A stretch of DNA of 64,000 nt from Pedococcus_A sp963730585 (GTDB lineage: Bacteria; Actinomycetota; Actinomycetes; Actinomycetales; Dermatophilaceae). Of this stretch, positions 31,190 to 38,752 are shown in pieces (the stretch's first letter is position 1; every line of letters starts with the position of its first letter). The position numbers and the translations under genes were made by a program. The stretch covers positions 558,001 to 622,000 of the forward strand of contig CAVSSL010000010.1 in the NCBI GenBank assembly GCA_963730585.1. Reading direction: 5' to 3'. The notes below the pieces were generated by a model, which saw only the letters and a program-made list of their open reading frames with translations, was not told the DNA's origin and made no database searches.

Positions 31190-32497
31190 ATGCCCCTGTG
31201 TGACCGCCTCGGCCGGGTTGCCATGCTCAGCGTGCACACCTCCCCGCTCGAGCAGCCGGGCACCGGCGACGCCGGCGGGCTGAACGTCTACGTCGTGGAG
31301 GTGGCCCGCCAGCTGGCCCGCCGCGGCGTCGAGGTCGAGATCTTCACGCGCACCACGACCGGCGAGCTCGACCCGGTCGTCGAGCTCGCCCCCGGCGTGC
31401 TGGTGCGGCACATCACCGCCGGTCCCTACGAGGGGCTGGGCAAGGAGGACCTCCCCGGCCAGCTCTGCGCCTTCGCCGCCGGGGTGATGCGCACCGCGGC
31501 CCACGCGCCCGAGGGCTACTACGACCTGGTCCACTCCCACTACTGGTTGTCCGGCCAGGTCGGCTGGCTGGCGCACGACCGCTGGCACGTCCCCCTGGTC
31601 CACACCATGCACACCATGGCGCGGGTCAAGAACGCCCACCTCGCCGAGGGCGACAGCCCGGAGCCGTCCGGTCGCGAGATCGGCGAGGTGCAGGTGGTGG
31701 AGGCCGCCGACCGCCTCATCGCCAACACCGAGAAGGAGGCGGCCGAGCTGGTCGGTCTCTACGACGCCGACCCGTCCAAGGTGGTCGTCGTGCCCCCGGG
31801 CGTCGACCTGTCCGTCTTCACGCCCGGCGACTGGCGCGAGGCGCGGGCCCAGGTCGGACTGCCCCAGGATGCCAAGGTCCTCCTCTTCGTCGGGCGGATC
31901 CAGCCGCTCAAGGCCCCCGAGGTGCTCGTCAAGGCCGCTGCCCACCTGCTCGAACGCCACCCCGACTGGCGCGGCCAGCTCGTGGTCGCCGTCCTGGGTG
32001 GCCCGAGCGGCTCCGGCCTCGCCCACCCCCACTCGTTGGAGGACCTCGCGCGCGACCTGGGGATCGCCTCCGACGTCCGGTTCGTCAAGCCGGTGTCGCG
32101 GCCCGAGCTGGCCCAGTGGTACCGCGCCGCCGACCTCGTGGCGGTGCCGTCGCACAGCGAGTCCTTCGGCCTCGTCGCGGTGGAGGCGCAGGCCTGCGGC
32201 ACCCCCGTCGTCGCGGCCGACGTGGGTGGGCTGCCCACCGCGGTCGGTGACGCGGGCGTGCTCGTCGACGGCCACGACCCGCGTCGCTGGGCCGACCACC
32301 TCGAGGGCCTCCTCCTCGACCCGGGCCGCCGCTCGGAGCTCGGCGCGCGGGCCCTGCACCACGCGGCGCAGTTCGGCTGGGAGCGCACCGCCGACCGCCT
32401 GCTGGACGTCTACCACCAGGCCTGCCGGGAGCGGACGCCGTCGCCCATCGGTGAGGCGACCGTGCTCGCCGGGGTGCCCGCGGCGGTGGTCCCGTGA
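31190..32497 (+). CDS. mshA: D-inositol-3-phosphate glycosyltransferase
   Basis: The 435-residue GT4 enzyme transfers GlcNAc from UDP-GlcNAc to inositol-3-phosphate, the first step of mycothiol synthesis. Signatures are MLSVHTSPLEQPGTGDAGGL, VHSHYWLSGQVGWLAHDRW, HTMHTMARVKNAHLAEGDSP, and the donor-site region LLFVGRIQPLKAPEVLVKAA. The GT4 EX7E element appears as PSHSESFGLVAVEAQACGTP. The ybjN gene overlaps its stop by GTGA. Confidence 0.95.
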   Translation: MPLCDRLGRVAMLSVHTSPLEQPGTGDAGGLNVYVVEVARQLARRGVEVEIFTRTTTGELDPVVELAPGVLVRHITAGPYEGLGKEDLPGQLCAFAAGVMRTAAHAPEGYYDLVHSHYWLSGQVGWLAHDRWHVPLVHTMHTMARVKNAHLAEGDSPEPSGREIGEVQVVEAADRLIANTEKEAAELVGLYDADPSKVVVVPPGVDLSVFTPGDWREARAQVGLPQDAKVLLFVGRIQPLKAPEVLVKAAAHLLERHPDWRGQLVVAVLGGPSGSGLAHPHSLEDLARDLGIASDVRFVKPVSRPELAQWYRAADLVAVPSHSESFGLVAVEAQACGTPVVAADVGGLPTAVGDAGVLVDGHDPRRWADHLEGLLLDPGRRSELGARALHHAAQFGWERTADRLLDVYHQACRERTPSPIGEATVLAGVPAAVVP

Positions 32498-33060
32498 CCG
32501 GCCGGGGCGGCGACAGCCGCGACGGGGCCGCCCGCCTCGCCGAGGTCGTCGAGCGCTACCTCTCGGGGGCGGAGATCCCCTGGGAGGCTGGTGCCCGCGA
32601 GGGGGAGTTCGTCCTCACCCTGCCCGGCGAGAAGAAGCTCAAGACCGTGGCCTCCCTGGTGGTGACCGCCTCGACCCTGTCGGTGTCGGCGTTCGTGATC
32701 CGCAACCCCGACGAGAACCACGAGCAGTTCTACCGCTACCTGCTGCGCAAGAACCTGCGGCTGCCGGGGCTCGCCTACGCGATCGACAAGTCCGGCGACG
32801 TCTACGTCACCGGCCGCGTCCCGGCCGCCGGAGTCGACGCCGACTACCTCGACCAGCTGCTCGGGGCCCTGCTGCAGGCCGCCGACGCCCACTTCAACGA
32901 GCTGCTCGCCATCGGCTTCCTCAGCTCGATGAAGAAGGAGTGGGCCTGGCGCGTCTCCCGCGGCGAGTCCACCCGCAACCTCGAGGCGTTCCGGCACCTG
33001 CTCGAGGGACAGGAGCCCGAGGGCCAAGAGGCAGACACCGCTGACGAAGCGCCCCGCTAG
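32494..33060 (+). CDS. YbjN-domain protein
   Basis: The 188-residue protein starts at a GTG overlapping the mshA stop. LSVSAFVIRNPDENHEQFYR, YLLRKNLRLPGLAYAIDKSG and DVYVTGRVPAAGVDADYLD are typical of actinobacterial YbjN proteins, which share the type III secretion chaperone fold. Its role is unknown; the fixed position between mshA and gpm in related genomes (recalled) hints at a housekeeping function. The tail is acidic. The stop codon TAG is part of the -10 of gpmA. Confidence 0.85.
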   Translation: MTGRGGDSRDGAARLAEVVERYLSGAEIPWEAGAREGEFVLTLPGEKKLKTVASLVVTASTLSVSAFVIRNPDENHEQFYRYLLRKNLRLPGLAYAIDKSGDVYVTGRVPAAGVDADYLDQLLGALLQAADAHFNELLAIGFLSSMKKEWAWRVSRGESTRNLEAFRHLLEGQEPEGQEADTADEAPR

Positions 33061-33063
33061 CCT
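33058..33063 (+). promoter_or_regulatory. -10 element TAGCCT of gpmA, overlapping a stop codon
   Basis: TAGCCT includes the TAG stop of the upstream gene and ends seven bases before ATG 33071, predicting a leaderless gpmA mRNA in addition to read-through. Confidence 0.5.
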
Positions 33064-33070
33064 TGGCGCC

Positions 33071-33811
33071 ATGGCATACACCCTGATCCTGCTGCGCCAC
33101 GGGCAGTCCACCTGGAACGAGAAGAACCTCTTCACCGGCTGGGTCGACGTCGACCTGAGCGACCTCGGGCGTCAGGAGGCCGTGCGCGGCGGCGAGCTGC
33201 TCAAGGAGGCCGGCATCCTCCCCGACGTCGTGCACACGTCGGTGCTGCGCCGGGCCATCACCACGGCGAACATCGCCCTCGACACGTGCGACCGCCACTG
33301 GATCCCCGTGCGCCGTGACTGGCGCCTCAACGAGCGCCACTACGGCGCGCTCCAGGGCCTCGACAAGGCGGCCACCCGTGACAAGTACGGCGACGAGCAG
33401 TTCATGCTGTGGCGCCGCTCCTTCGACGTGCCGCCGCCGCCCATCGACGACGACAGCGAGTTCAGCCAGAGCGGCGACCCCCGCTACGCCGGCATCGAGG
33501 TGCCGCGCACGGAGTGCCTCAAGGACGTCATCGAGCGTTTCATGCCCTACTGGGAGGGCCCGCTGCAGGAGGACCTGCGCGCCGGCCAGACCGTGCTCGT
33601 CACCGCCCACGGCAACAGCCTGCGCGGCCTGGTCAAGCACCTCGACCAGATCAGCGACGAGGACATCGCCGGCCTGAACATCCCCACCGGCATGCCGCTC
33701 GTCTACACCCTCGGCGACGACATGATGCCGACCAAGCCGGGGGAGTACCTCGACCCCGAGGCCGCCGCCGAGGCCGCCGCCGCCGTGGCCGCCCAGGGCC
33801 AGCGCCGCTGA
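33071..33811 (+). CDS. gpmA: 2,3-bisphosphoglycerate-dependent phosphoglycerate mutase
   Basis: The 246-residue enzyme interconverts 3- and 2-phosphoglycerate in glycolysis. LILLRHGQSTWNEKNLFTGW carries the phosphorylated His, LRRAITTANIALDTCDRHWI and LNERHYGALQGLDKA the substrate loop, and VLVTAHGNSLRGLVKHLD the second catalytic His. TECLKDVIERFMPYWEGPL and GMPLVYTL are also standard. The Ala-rich C-terminus is unremarkable. Confidence 0.97.
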   Translation: MAYTLILLRHGQSTWNEKNLFTGWVDVDLSDLGRQEAVRGGELLKEAGILPDVVHTSVLRRAITTANIALDTCDRHWIPVRRDWRLNERHYGALQGLDKAATRDKYGDEQFMLWRRSFDVPPPPIDDDSEFSQSGDPRYAGIEVPRTECLKDVIERFMPYWEGPLQEDLRAGQTVLVTAHGNSLRGLVKHLDQISDEDIAGLNIPTGMPLVYTLGDDMMPTKPGEYLDPEAAAEAAAAVAAQGQRR

Positions 33812-33850
33812 GGCGCCCACCGCGCAGCGGCTCCACCCACGAACAGAAGA

Positions 33851-33884
33851 GGCCCGGTATGCCGCCCACGCGGCATACCGGGCC
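33851..33884. terminator. Terminator after gpmA with paired GTATGCCG
   Basis: GGCCCGGTATGCCGC pairs perfectly with GCGGCATACCGGGCC around a four-base loop, between convergent gpmA and phoU. Confidence 0.8.
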
Positions 33885-33914
33885 TGCCCACGTCTGCGAC
33901 GGGGAGGGGACGCG

Positions 33915-34607
33915 TCAGTCGGTCGCGTCGTCCTCCTGCTCCTCGTGGTCCATGCTGGTGATGCCCTCGTCCCACTCGCCGGTGACGAGGTAGATGACGC
34001 GGTGGGAGACCGTGACCGCCCAGTCGGCGAAGCGCTCGTAGTAGCGGCCGATGAGGGCGAGGTCGACCGCGGACTGCACGCCGTACTTCCACGGACCCTC
34101 CATGAGGCGGGCCAGCAGGTCGCGGTGCAGGTCGTCCATGGCGTCGTCGTCACGGTCGAGCTCGGCGGCGGCCTTGACGTCCTTGGAGGCGATGACCGAG
34201 CCGGCCTTGGCGACGATCTCGCCGGCCACGTTGCCCATCTGCACGATCTCGGAGCGGACCTCGGCGGGCACCGCCGTGTCGGGGTAGCGCAGGCGCGCCA
34301 CCTTGGCGATGTGGCGGGCCAGGTCGCCCATGCGCTCGAGGTCGGAGCTCATCCGCATGCCCGTGACGATGATGCGCAGGTCGGTGGCGACGGGGTTCTG
34401 GCGGGCCAGCAGGTCGATGGCGAGCTCGTCGATCGCCTCGCGCATCGCGTCGATGGCCTTGTCGCCGTCGATGACGGTCTGGGCCAGCTGGATGTCGGCG
34501 TCCAAGAGCGCGGTGGTGGCGCGCGACATGGCGGAGCCGACCAGCCGGGTCATCTCGACGAGCTGGTCGGAGATCTTGTCGAGGTCCTCGTGGAAGGCGT
34601 GGCGCAT
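33915..34607 (-). CDS. phoU: Phosphate signalling regulator PhoU
   Basis: ATG 34607 gives a 230-residue all-helical protein of two similar three-helix halves. Metal-binding PhoU motifs appear in both: IDELAIDLLARQNPVATDLR with MRMSSDLERMGDLARHIAKV, and LDRDDDAMDDLHRDLLARLM with LIGRYYERFADWAVTVSHRV. PhoU keeps the SenX3/PhoR kinase silent when phosphate is plentiful, working with PstB. It is divergent from senX3-regX3, the standard actinobacterial arrangement. The C-terminus is acidic (DHEEQEDDATD). Confidence 0.96.
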   Translation of the reverse strand: MRHAFHEDLDKISDQLVEMTRLVGSAMSRATTALLDADIQLAQTVIDGDKAIDAMREAIDELAIDLLARQNPVATDLRIIVTGMRMSSDLERMGDLARHIAKVARLRYPDTAVPAEVRSEIVQMGNVAGEIVAKAGSVIASKDVKAAAELDRDDDAMDDLHRDLLARLMEGPWKYGVQSAVDLALIGRYYERFADWAVTVSHRVIYLVTGEWDEGITSMDHEEQEDDATD

Positions 34608-34672
34608 GAGTGCTTGTCGTCCTTGGTGTCGCAGGGTCGGGCCGGGGTGCCGAGTGAGGTTCCCACGGGGCT

Positions 34673-34705
34673 GTGAACTCCGGGGGGTCCCTAGGTGAAC
34701 ATATG
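34673..34705 (+). promoter_or_regulatory. PHO-box-like repeats in the phoU-senX3 gap
   Basis: GTGAAC occurs at 34673 and 34695, exactly two 11-base turns apart, with a degenerate unit between. This matches the 11-base periodicity of actinobacterial PHO boxes and suggests autoregulation of senX3-regX3 or control of phoU. Confidence 0.6.
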
Positions 34706-34760
34706 GGAACCCTCGTGCGGGGGACAGTCGATCGCGGACGGTCGCGCTCCGCGAGGTGCG

Positions 34761-34766
34761 TACATT
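34761..34766 (+). promoter_or_regulatory. -10 element TACATT that sets the senX3 start
   Basis: TACATT ends seven bases before GTG 34774. An upstream in-frame GTG at 34756 would lie outside the transcript, so 34774 is preferred. Confidence 0.55.
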
Positions 34767-34773
34767 GAGTGTC

Positions 34774-36081
34774 GTGGATGTGGGAACCGCCGCCGTGCTG
34801 TCCGGTTTCGCCGGGCTCGTCATCGGGGTGTTCGCGGTGCTCGCCGTCCGCTACTCGGAGCGACAGCTGCACGCGGTGCCCGAGCCCGCGCAGCTCCCGC
34901 CGCTGCCCGCCGGCGTGGCGGACGTGCTGGCGGTGCTGAGCTCGAGCGCCATCGTCGTCGACTCCTCCGACGCCGTCATCAACAACTCGCCGGCTGCCGC
35001 CTCCTACGGCCTCGTCCGCGGCCAGGAGCTGGCGCACGCCGAGCTGCGCGAGCTGGCCCGGCAGGTGCGCCGCGACGGCGTGATCCGCGAGGCCCAGCTC
35101 GAGCTGTCGCGGGGGCCGCTCGGTCGGGGGCACGTCTTCATGCAGGCCCGCGTGGCGCCGCTCGGCAGCAGCCACGTCCTGCTCCTGCTCGACGACCGCA
35201 CGGAGTCGCGGCGGCTCGATGAGGTGCGCCGCGACTTCGTGGTCAACGTCAGCCATGAGCTCAAGACCCCGGTCGGGGGTCTCGCACTGCTCGCCGAGGC
35301 GGTGGCCGATGCCAAGGACGACCCGGAGGCCGTGGAGCGGTTCGCGCAGCGCATGCAGGTCGAGTCCGCGCGGCTGGCCCAGCTGGTCAAGGAGATCGTC
35401 GACCTCTCCCGCCTCCAGGTGGCCGACGCCCTGCACGAGCCGCGTCTCGTCGACATCGGCGCCGCGGTGCACGAGGCCCTCGAGCGCTCCCGGATCGGCG
35501 CCGACGCCAAGCAGATCGAGCTGGCCGAGGCCTCGGAGCCGGACCTGAAGGTCTTCGGCGACGAGGAGCTGCTCGTCACGGCCGTGCGCAACCTCATCGG
35601 CAACGCGATCGCCTACTCCGACGCCGGCACGAAGGTCGCCGTCGGCGTGCGCCGCAGCGGCGACACGGTGGAGATCAGCGTGGCCGACCAGGGCCACGGC
35701 ATCCCCGAGAGCGAGCAGAGCCGGATCTTCGAGCGCTTCTACCGGGTGGACGCCGCCCGCTCGCGCGCCACCGGTGGCACGGGCCTTGGTCTGGCCATCG
35801 TCAAGCACATCTGCGCCAACCACGGTGGCGACGTCACCGTCTGGAGCCGTGAGGGGCGCGGCTCCACGTTCACGATGCGGCTGCCGGCCGCCGTCGACCG
35901 CAGCGGTGACCGCCGCCCGGCGCCCGACGCGGCTGCCCGCCGCCCGGCACCCGCCGCGGGTGACCGCCGCCCGGCACCCGCCGCGGGTGACCGCCGCCCG
36001 GCGCCCGCGCCGACCGCTGGCACGTCCCGACCCGAGCCCGGGCACGTGCCCGGGACGACGCAACGAGAGGCCGCTGAATGA
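34774..36081 (+). CDS. senX3: Phosphate-sensing histidine kinase SenX3/PhoR
   Basis: The 435-residue kinase has one N-terminal membrane helix (LSGFAGLVIGVFAVLAV), a PAS-like region (VLSSSAIVVDSSDAVINNSP), the H-box FVVNVSHELKTPVGGLALLA, and the ATPase boxes NLIGNAIAYSD, ADQGHGIPESEQSRIFERFY and GGTGLGLAIVKHICANHGGD. The lack of a large extracellular domain agrees with sensing through PstB/PhoU. The C-terminal ~50 residues are GDRRPAPAA-type repeats from four 27-base units and are absent from the family core. regX3 overlaps the stop by ATGA. Confidence 0.95.
   Translation: MDVGTAAVLSGFAGLVIGVFAVLAVRYSERQLHAVPEPAQLPPLPAGVADVLAVLSSSAIVVDSSDAVINNSPAAASYGLVRGQELAHAELRELARQVRRDGVIREAQLELSRGPLGRGHVFMQARVAPLGSSHVLLLLDDRTESRRLDEVRRDFVVNVSHELKTPVGGLALLAEAVADAKDDPEAVERFAQRMQVESARLAQLVKEIVDLSRLQVADALHEPRLVDIGAAVHEALERSRIGADAKQIELAEASEPDLKVFGDEELLVTAVRNLIGNAIAYSDAGTKVAVGVRRSGDTVEISVADQGHGIPESEQSRIFERFYRVDAARSRATGGTGLGLAIVKHICANHGGDVTVWSREGRGSTFTMRLPAAVDRSGDRRPAPDAAARRPAPAAGDRRPAPAAGDRRPAPAPTAGTSRPEPGHVPGTTQREAAE
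35905..36012 (+). repeat. Four 27-base tandem repeats at the 3' end of senX3
   Basis: Units begin at 35905, 35932, 35959 and 35986 (type GGTGACCGCCGCCCGG...). The third is closest to consensus and the second is most diverged at its first bases. Each adds nine residues, so copy changes keep the frame. Confidence 0.85.
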
Positions 36082-36761
36082 CGCGCATCCTGGTGGTGGA
36101 GGACGAGGTCTCGTACTCCGACCCGCTGTCCTACCTGCTGAAGAAGGAGGGCTACGAGGTCGCCGTGTCCGAGACCGGCCCCGAGGCGCTCGAGGAGTTC
36201 GACCGCGCCGGCGCCGACCTCGTGCTGCTCGACCTCATGCTCCCCGGCCTCAGCGGCACCGACGTGTGCCGGGCGCTGCGACAGCGGTCGAACGTGCCGG
36301 TCATCATGCTCACCGCCAAGGACAGCGAGATCGACAAGGTCGTGGGCCTCGAGATCGGGGCCGACGACTACGTCACCAAGCCGTACTCCTCGCGCGAGCT
36401 CCTCGCCCGCGTCAAGGCGGTGCTGCGCCGGCGGGCCGAGCCGGAGGACCTGATGCCCTCGACGCTCGAGGCCGGGCCGGTGCGGATGGACGTCGAGCGC
36501 CACGTGGTCACGGTCAACGGCGAGCAGGCCTCGATGCCCCTGAAGGAGTTCGAGCTGCTCGAGATGCTGCTGCGCAACACGGGGCGGGTGCTGACCCGCA
36601 TGCAGCTCATCGACCGGGTCTGGGGCAGCGACTACGTCGGCGACACCAAGACCCTCGACGTCCACGTCAAGCGGCTGCGCGCCAAGATCGAGCGCGACCC
36701 GGGCAACCCGCAGCACATCGTCACGGTGCGCGGCCTCGGCTACAAGTTCGAGGCCGACTGA
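36078..36761 (+). CDS. regX3: Phosphate response regulator RegX3/PhoP
   Basis: The 227-residue OmpR-type regulator has the receiver residues ILVVEDEVSYSDPLSYLLKK, phospho-Asp in ADLVLLDLMLPGLSGTDVCR, the switch Thr/Lys in VIMLTAKDSEID and GADDYVTKPYSSRELLARV, and a winged helix with LKEFELLEMLLRNTGRVLTR and DTKTLDVHVKRLRAKIERDP. It pairs with the kinase encoded upstream and should bind the PHO-box repeats before pstS and in the phoU-senX3 gap. Confidence 0.96.
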   Translation: MTRILVVEDEVSYSDPLSYLLKKEGYEVAVSETGPEALEEFDRAGADLVLLDLMLPGLSGTDVCRALRQRSNVPVIMLTAKDSEIDKVVGLEIGADDYVTKPYSSRELLARVKAVLRRRAEPEDLMPSTLEAGPVRMDVERHVVTVNGEQASMPLKEFELLEMLLRNTGRVLTRMQLIDRVWGSDYVGDTKTLDVHVKRLRAKIERDPGNPQHIVTVRGLGYKFEAD

Positions 36762-36770
36762 CGGCAGTCC

Positions 36771-36821
36771 CACACACGAGAGGCCGGTTCCCCTGCGCGG
36801 GGAACCGGCCTCTCGTGTGTG
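36771..36821. terminator. Strong bidirectional terminator after regX3
   Basis: CACACACGAGAGGCCGGTTC (36771-36790) and a few further bases pair fully with the inverted arm ending at 36821, giving a stem of over 20 base pairs and a small loop. Confidence 0.85.
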
Positions 36822-36866
36822 GCCCCGTGGTCGCCAGGCTGGTGGCGGGTGCCGGGCCGGCCGTCG

Positions 36867-37361
36867 TCAGGAGGACGGCGAAGCGGTGGGGGCGAGGGTC
36901 GCGTAGTAGCCCTCGGCGGGGATGACCGGCACCTGCACGATGTTGGTGCCGGCGCCCTGGGTGGTGACCTGGAGGGTGGTGACGCCGCCCGGGTCGGCGT
37001 TCACGGTCGAGAGGGTCACCGGGGACGTGCTGGAGAGGCTCTCCTCCGCATAGGCCGGCAGCTGGACGTCGGCGCTGGCCCCGCCCTCGCCGGCGAAGCT
37101 GACCGTGACCGACTGGCCGCCCCTGTTCAGGACCGAGCCGGACAGGGTCCCCGGGCCGCCCTTGCGGTCCGAGACCACCACGAGGTTGCGGATCTGCACC
37201 TGGGAGAGGTCGACCGCGACGCCGTCACCGGGGGTGTAGGGCTGGTTGGTCTGGATGGGGTTGGTGACCTGGCACCCGCTCAGCCCGAGCGCGGCCGCAG
37301 CGGCTGCCAGGGGCACGAGACGGCGGGCGGCACGGGCGGGAGAAAGGGATCGGCGCATCAC
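36867..37361 (-). CDS. Lipoprotein of unknown function
   Basis: GTG 37361 lies seven bases after a minus-strand TACGCT; ATG 37358 is the next codon. The 164-residue protein has a lipoprotein signal (LVPLAAAAAALGLSGC) with lipidation Cys, then a beta-rich domain: VDLSQVQIRNLVVVSDRKGG, GSVLNRGGQSVTVSFAGEGG. It ends in a Ser/Ala/Pro tail. Similar small actinobacterial lipoproteins resemble copper-chaperone-like or DUF461 folds, but no metal ligands are evident here. It is monocistronic, ending before the regX3 terminator. Confidence 0.7.
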   Translation of the reverse strand: MMRRSLSPARAARRLVPLAAAAAALGLSGCQVTNPIQTNQPYTPGDGVAVDLSQVQIRNLVVVSDRKGGPGTLSGSVLNRGGQSVTVSFAGEGGASADVQLPAYAEESLSSTSPVTLSTVNADPGGVTTLQVTTQGAGTNIVQVPVIPAEGYYATLAPTASPSS

Positions 37362-37368
37362 GGGAGAC

Positions 37369-37374
37369 AGCGTA
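37369..37374 (-). promoter_or_regulatory. -10 element TACGCT for the lipoprotein gene
   Basis: Read on the minus strand, TACGCT stands seven bases before GTG 37361. Confidence 0.45.
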
Positions 37375-37557
37375 CCGGGGACGGTTCCGACTGCGCGCAC
37401 CCGTGCGCGTTGCACGACCGGGCCGTGTCTGTCAAGACCGGCGGATCGGGCAATTTCGAGCGAAAAGAGGCTCTGACCTGCGGAAACGTCGAACGCTCAA
37501 GTTCCTCTCGACGGCTGGCCGTGTTATTCTGGAGGTCGCGAAAGGGGAAAACAGCAC

Positions 37558-38040
37558 ATGGTTTTCAAGGTCGGCGAAACGGTCGTGTACCCGCACCACG
37601 GGGCAGCACTGATCGAAGAAATCAACACCCGCACGATCAAGGGCGAGGACAAGCTCTACCTGAAGCTCAAGGTGGCTCAGGGTGATCTGACCATCGAGGT
37701 CCCTGCCGAGAACTGCGACCTCGTGGGCGTCCGCGACGTCGTCGGCCAGGACGGGCTCGACAAGGTCTTCGAGGTCCTCAGGGCTCCGCACACCGAGGAG
37801 CCGACCAACTGGTCGCGCCGCTACAAGGCGAACCTCGAGAAGCTGGCCTCCGGCGATGTCATCAAGGTGGCCGAGGTCGTCCGCGACCTGTGGCGCCGCG
37901 ACAAGGACCGTGGCCTTTCTGCCGGCGAGAAGCGCATGCTCGCCAAGGCGCGCCAGATCCTCGTCTCCGAGCTGGCCCTGGCGGAGAAGACCAACGAGGA
38001 CAAGGCTGAGGCCATCCTCGACGAGGTCCTCGCCTCCTGA
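37558..38040 (+). CDS. carD: CarD-family RNA polymerase-binding transcription regulator
   Basis: The 160-residue protein begins MVFKVGETVVYPHHGAALIE, the RNA polymerase-interacting Tudor-like domain. Its helical C-terminus (ANLEKLASGDVIKVAEVVRD, LSAGEKRMLAKARQILVSEL) includes the W/R region that contacts the upstream edge of the promoter bubble (NWSRRYKANLE). CarD stabilises open complexes, notably at rRNA promoters. A TATTCT at about 37526 is a candidate -10, and GAAAGGGGAAAA supplies the ribosome site. ispD overlaps its stop. Confidence 0.97.
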   Translation: MVFKVGETVVYPHHGAALIEEINTRTIKGEDKLYLKLKVAQGDLTIEVPAENCDLVGVRDVVGQDGLDKVFEVLRAPHTEEPTNWSRRYKANLEKLASGDVIKVAEVVRDLWRRDKDRGLSAGEKRMLAKARQILVSELALAEKTNEDKAEAILDEVLAS

Positions 38041-38744
38041 GCACGCCCTCCGTCGCTGTCGTCCTGGTCGCAGGAGGGCAGGGCACCCGGCTCGGCGCCG
38101 CTGAGCCGAAAGCATTTGTCACACTGAACGGCGAGTCGCTGCTCGGGCATGCCCTGAGCCGCGTGCTCGCCGTTCGTGCTGTCGGCCACGTGGTGGTGGT
38201 CGCCCCGCAGACCCACCTCGACGCGGCCCGGACCGTCGCCGACGCCACGGCCCGGCCCGAGGTCGTCGATGTCGTGCCCGGGGGCGCCGAGCGCACGGCC
38301 TCGGTCGCTGCAGGGCTGGCGGCGTTGCGCCCGGACGACGCGGTCGTGCTGGTGCACGACGCGGCACGCGCCCTGGCTCCGCCGCAGTTGTTCGACGACG
38401 TCATCGACGCCGTGCGGTCGGGTGCCGAGGCAGTCGTGCCGGGCCTCCCGGTGGTCGACACCATCAAGGCCGTCGACGGCGCCGGGGTCGTGGAGGGCAC
38501 GCCCGACCGCGACCGGCTGCGCGCGGTGCAGACGCCCCAGGGCTTCAGCCGCAGCCTCCTCGAGCGCGCCCACGCCAGCGGTGCCTCGGCCAGCGACGAC
38601 GCCGGACTGGCGGAGCGGATCGGGGCGCAGGTGCGCGTCGTGCCCGGCGACGCCCGCGCCATGAAGGTCACGACCCCGCACGACCTCGCGGTCGCGGCGG
38701 TCTACCTCGGCGAGGAGCGCTCTGGCCCGGGCCCCCAGGGCTGA
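38037..38744 (+). CDS. ispD: 2-C-methyl-D-erythritol 4-phosphate cytidylyltransferase with an apparent CTG start
   Basis: The nucleotide-binding motif VVLVAGGQGTRLGA and PKAFVTLNGESLLGHAL must be translated, but this frame opens after a stop at 38007 and contains no ATG, GTG or TTG before that motif. The only sensible start is CTG 38037 in CTGA, overlapping the carD stop exactly as ATGA/GTGA overlaps do elsewhere. That gives 235 residues, normal for IspD. Downstream DDAVVLVHDAARAL, RLRAVQTPQGFSRSLLERA and MKVTTPHDLAVAAVYL are typical. It makes CDP-ME in the MEP isoprenoid pathway. Confidence 0.88.
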   Translation: MSTPSVAVVLVAGGQGTRLGAAEPKAFVTLNGESLLGHALSRVLAVRAVGHVVVVAPQTHLDAARTVADATARPEVVDVVPGGAERTASVAAGLAALRPDDAVVLVHDAARALAPPQLFDDVIDAVRSGAEAVVPGLPVVDTIKAVDGAGVVEGTPDRDRLRAVQTPQGFSRSLLERAHASGASASDDAGLAERIGAQVRVVPGDARAMKVTTPHDLAVAAVYLGEERSGPGPQG

Positions 38745-38752
38745 CCGGGGGG

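Noticed and set aside
29504..32416. 970-codon minus-strand open frame across mshA
   Set aside because: Only the first 265 codons from GTG 30301 look like a protein (a methyltransferase); the upstream extension is antisense to mshA and an exported-protein gene.
37480..37545. Alternative-sigma promoter for carD (GGAAAC near 37479)
   Set aside because: The spacing to a matching -10 element does not fit the ECF consensus I know; only TATTCT near 37526 looks usable.
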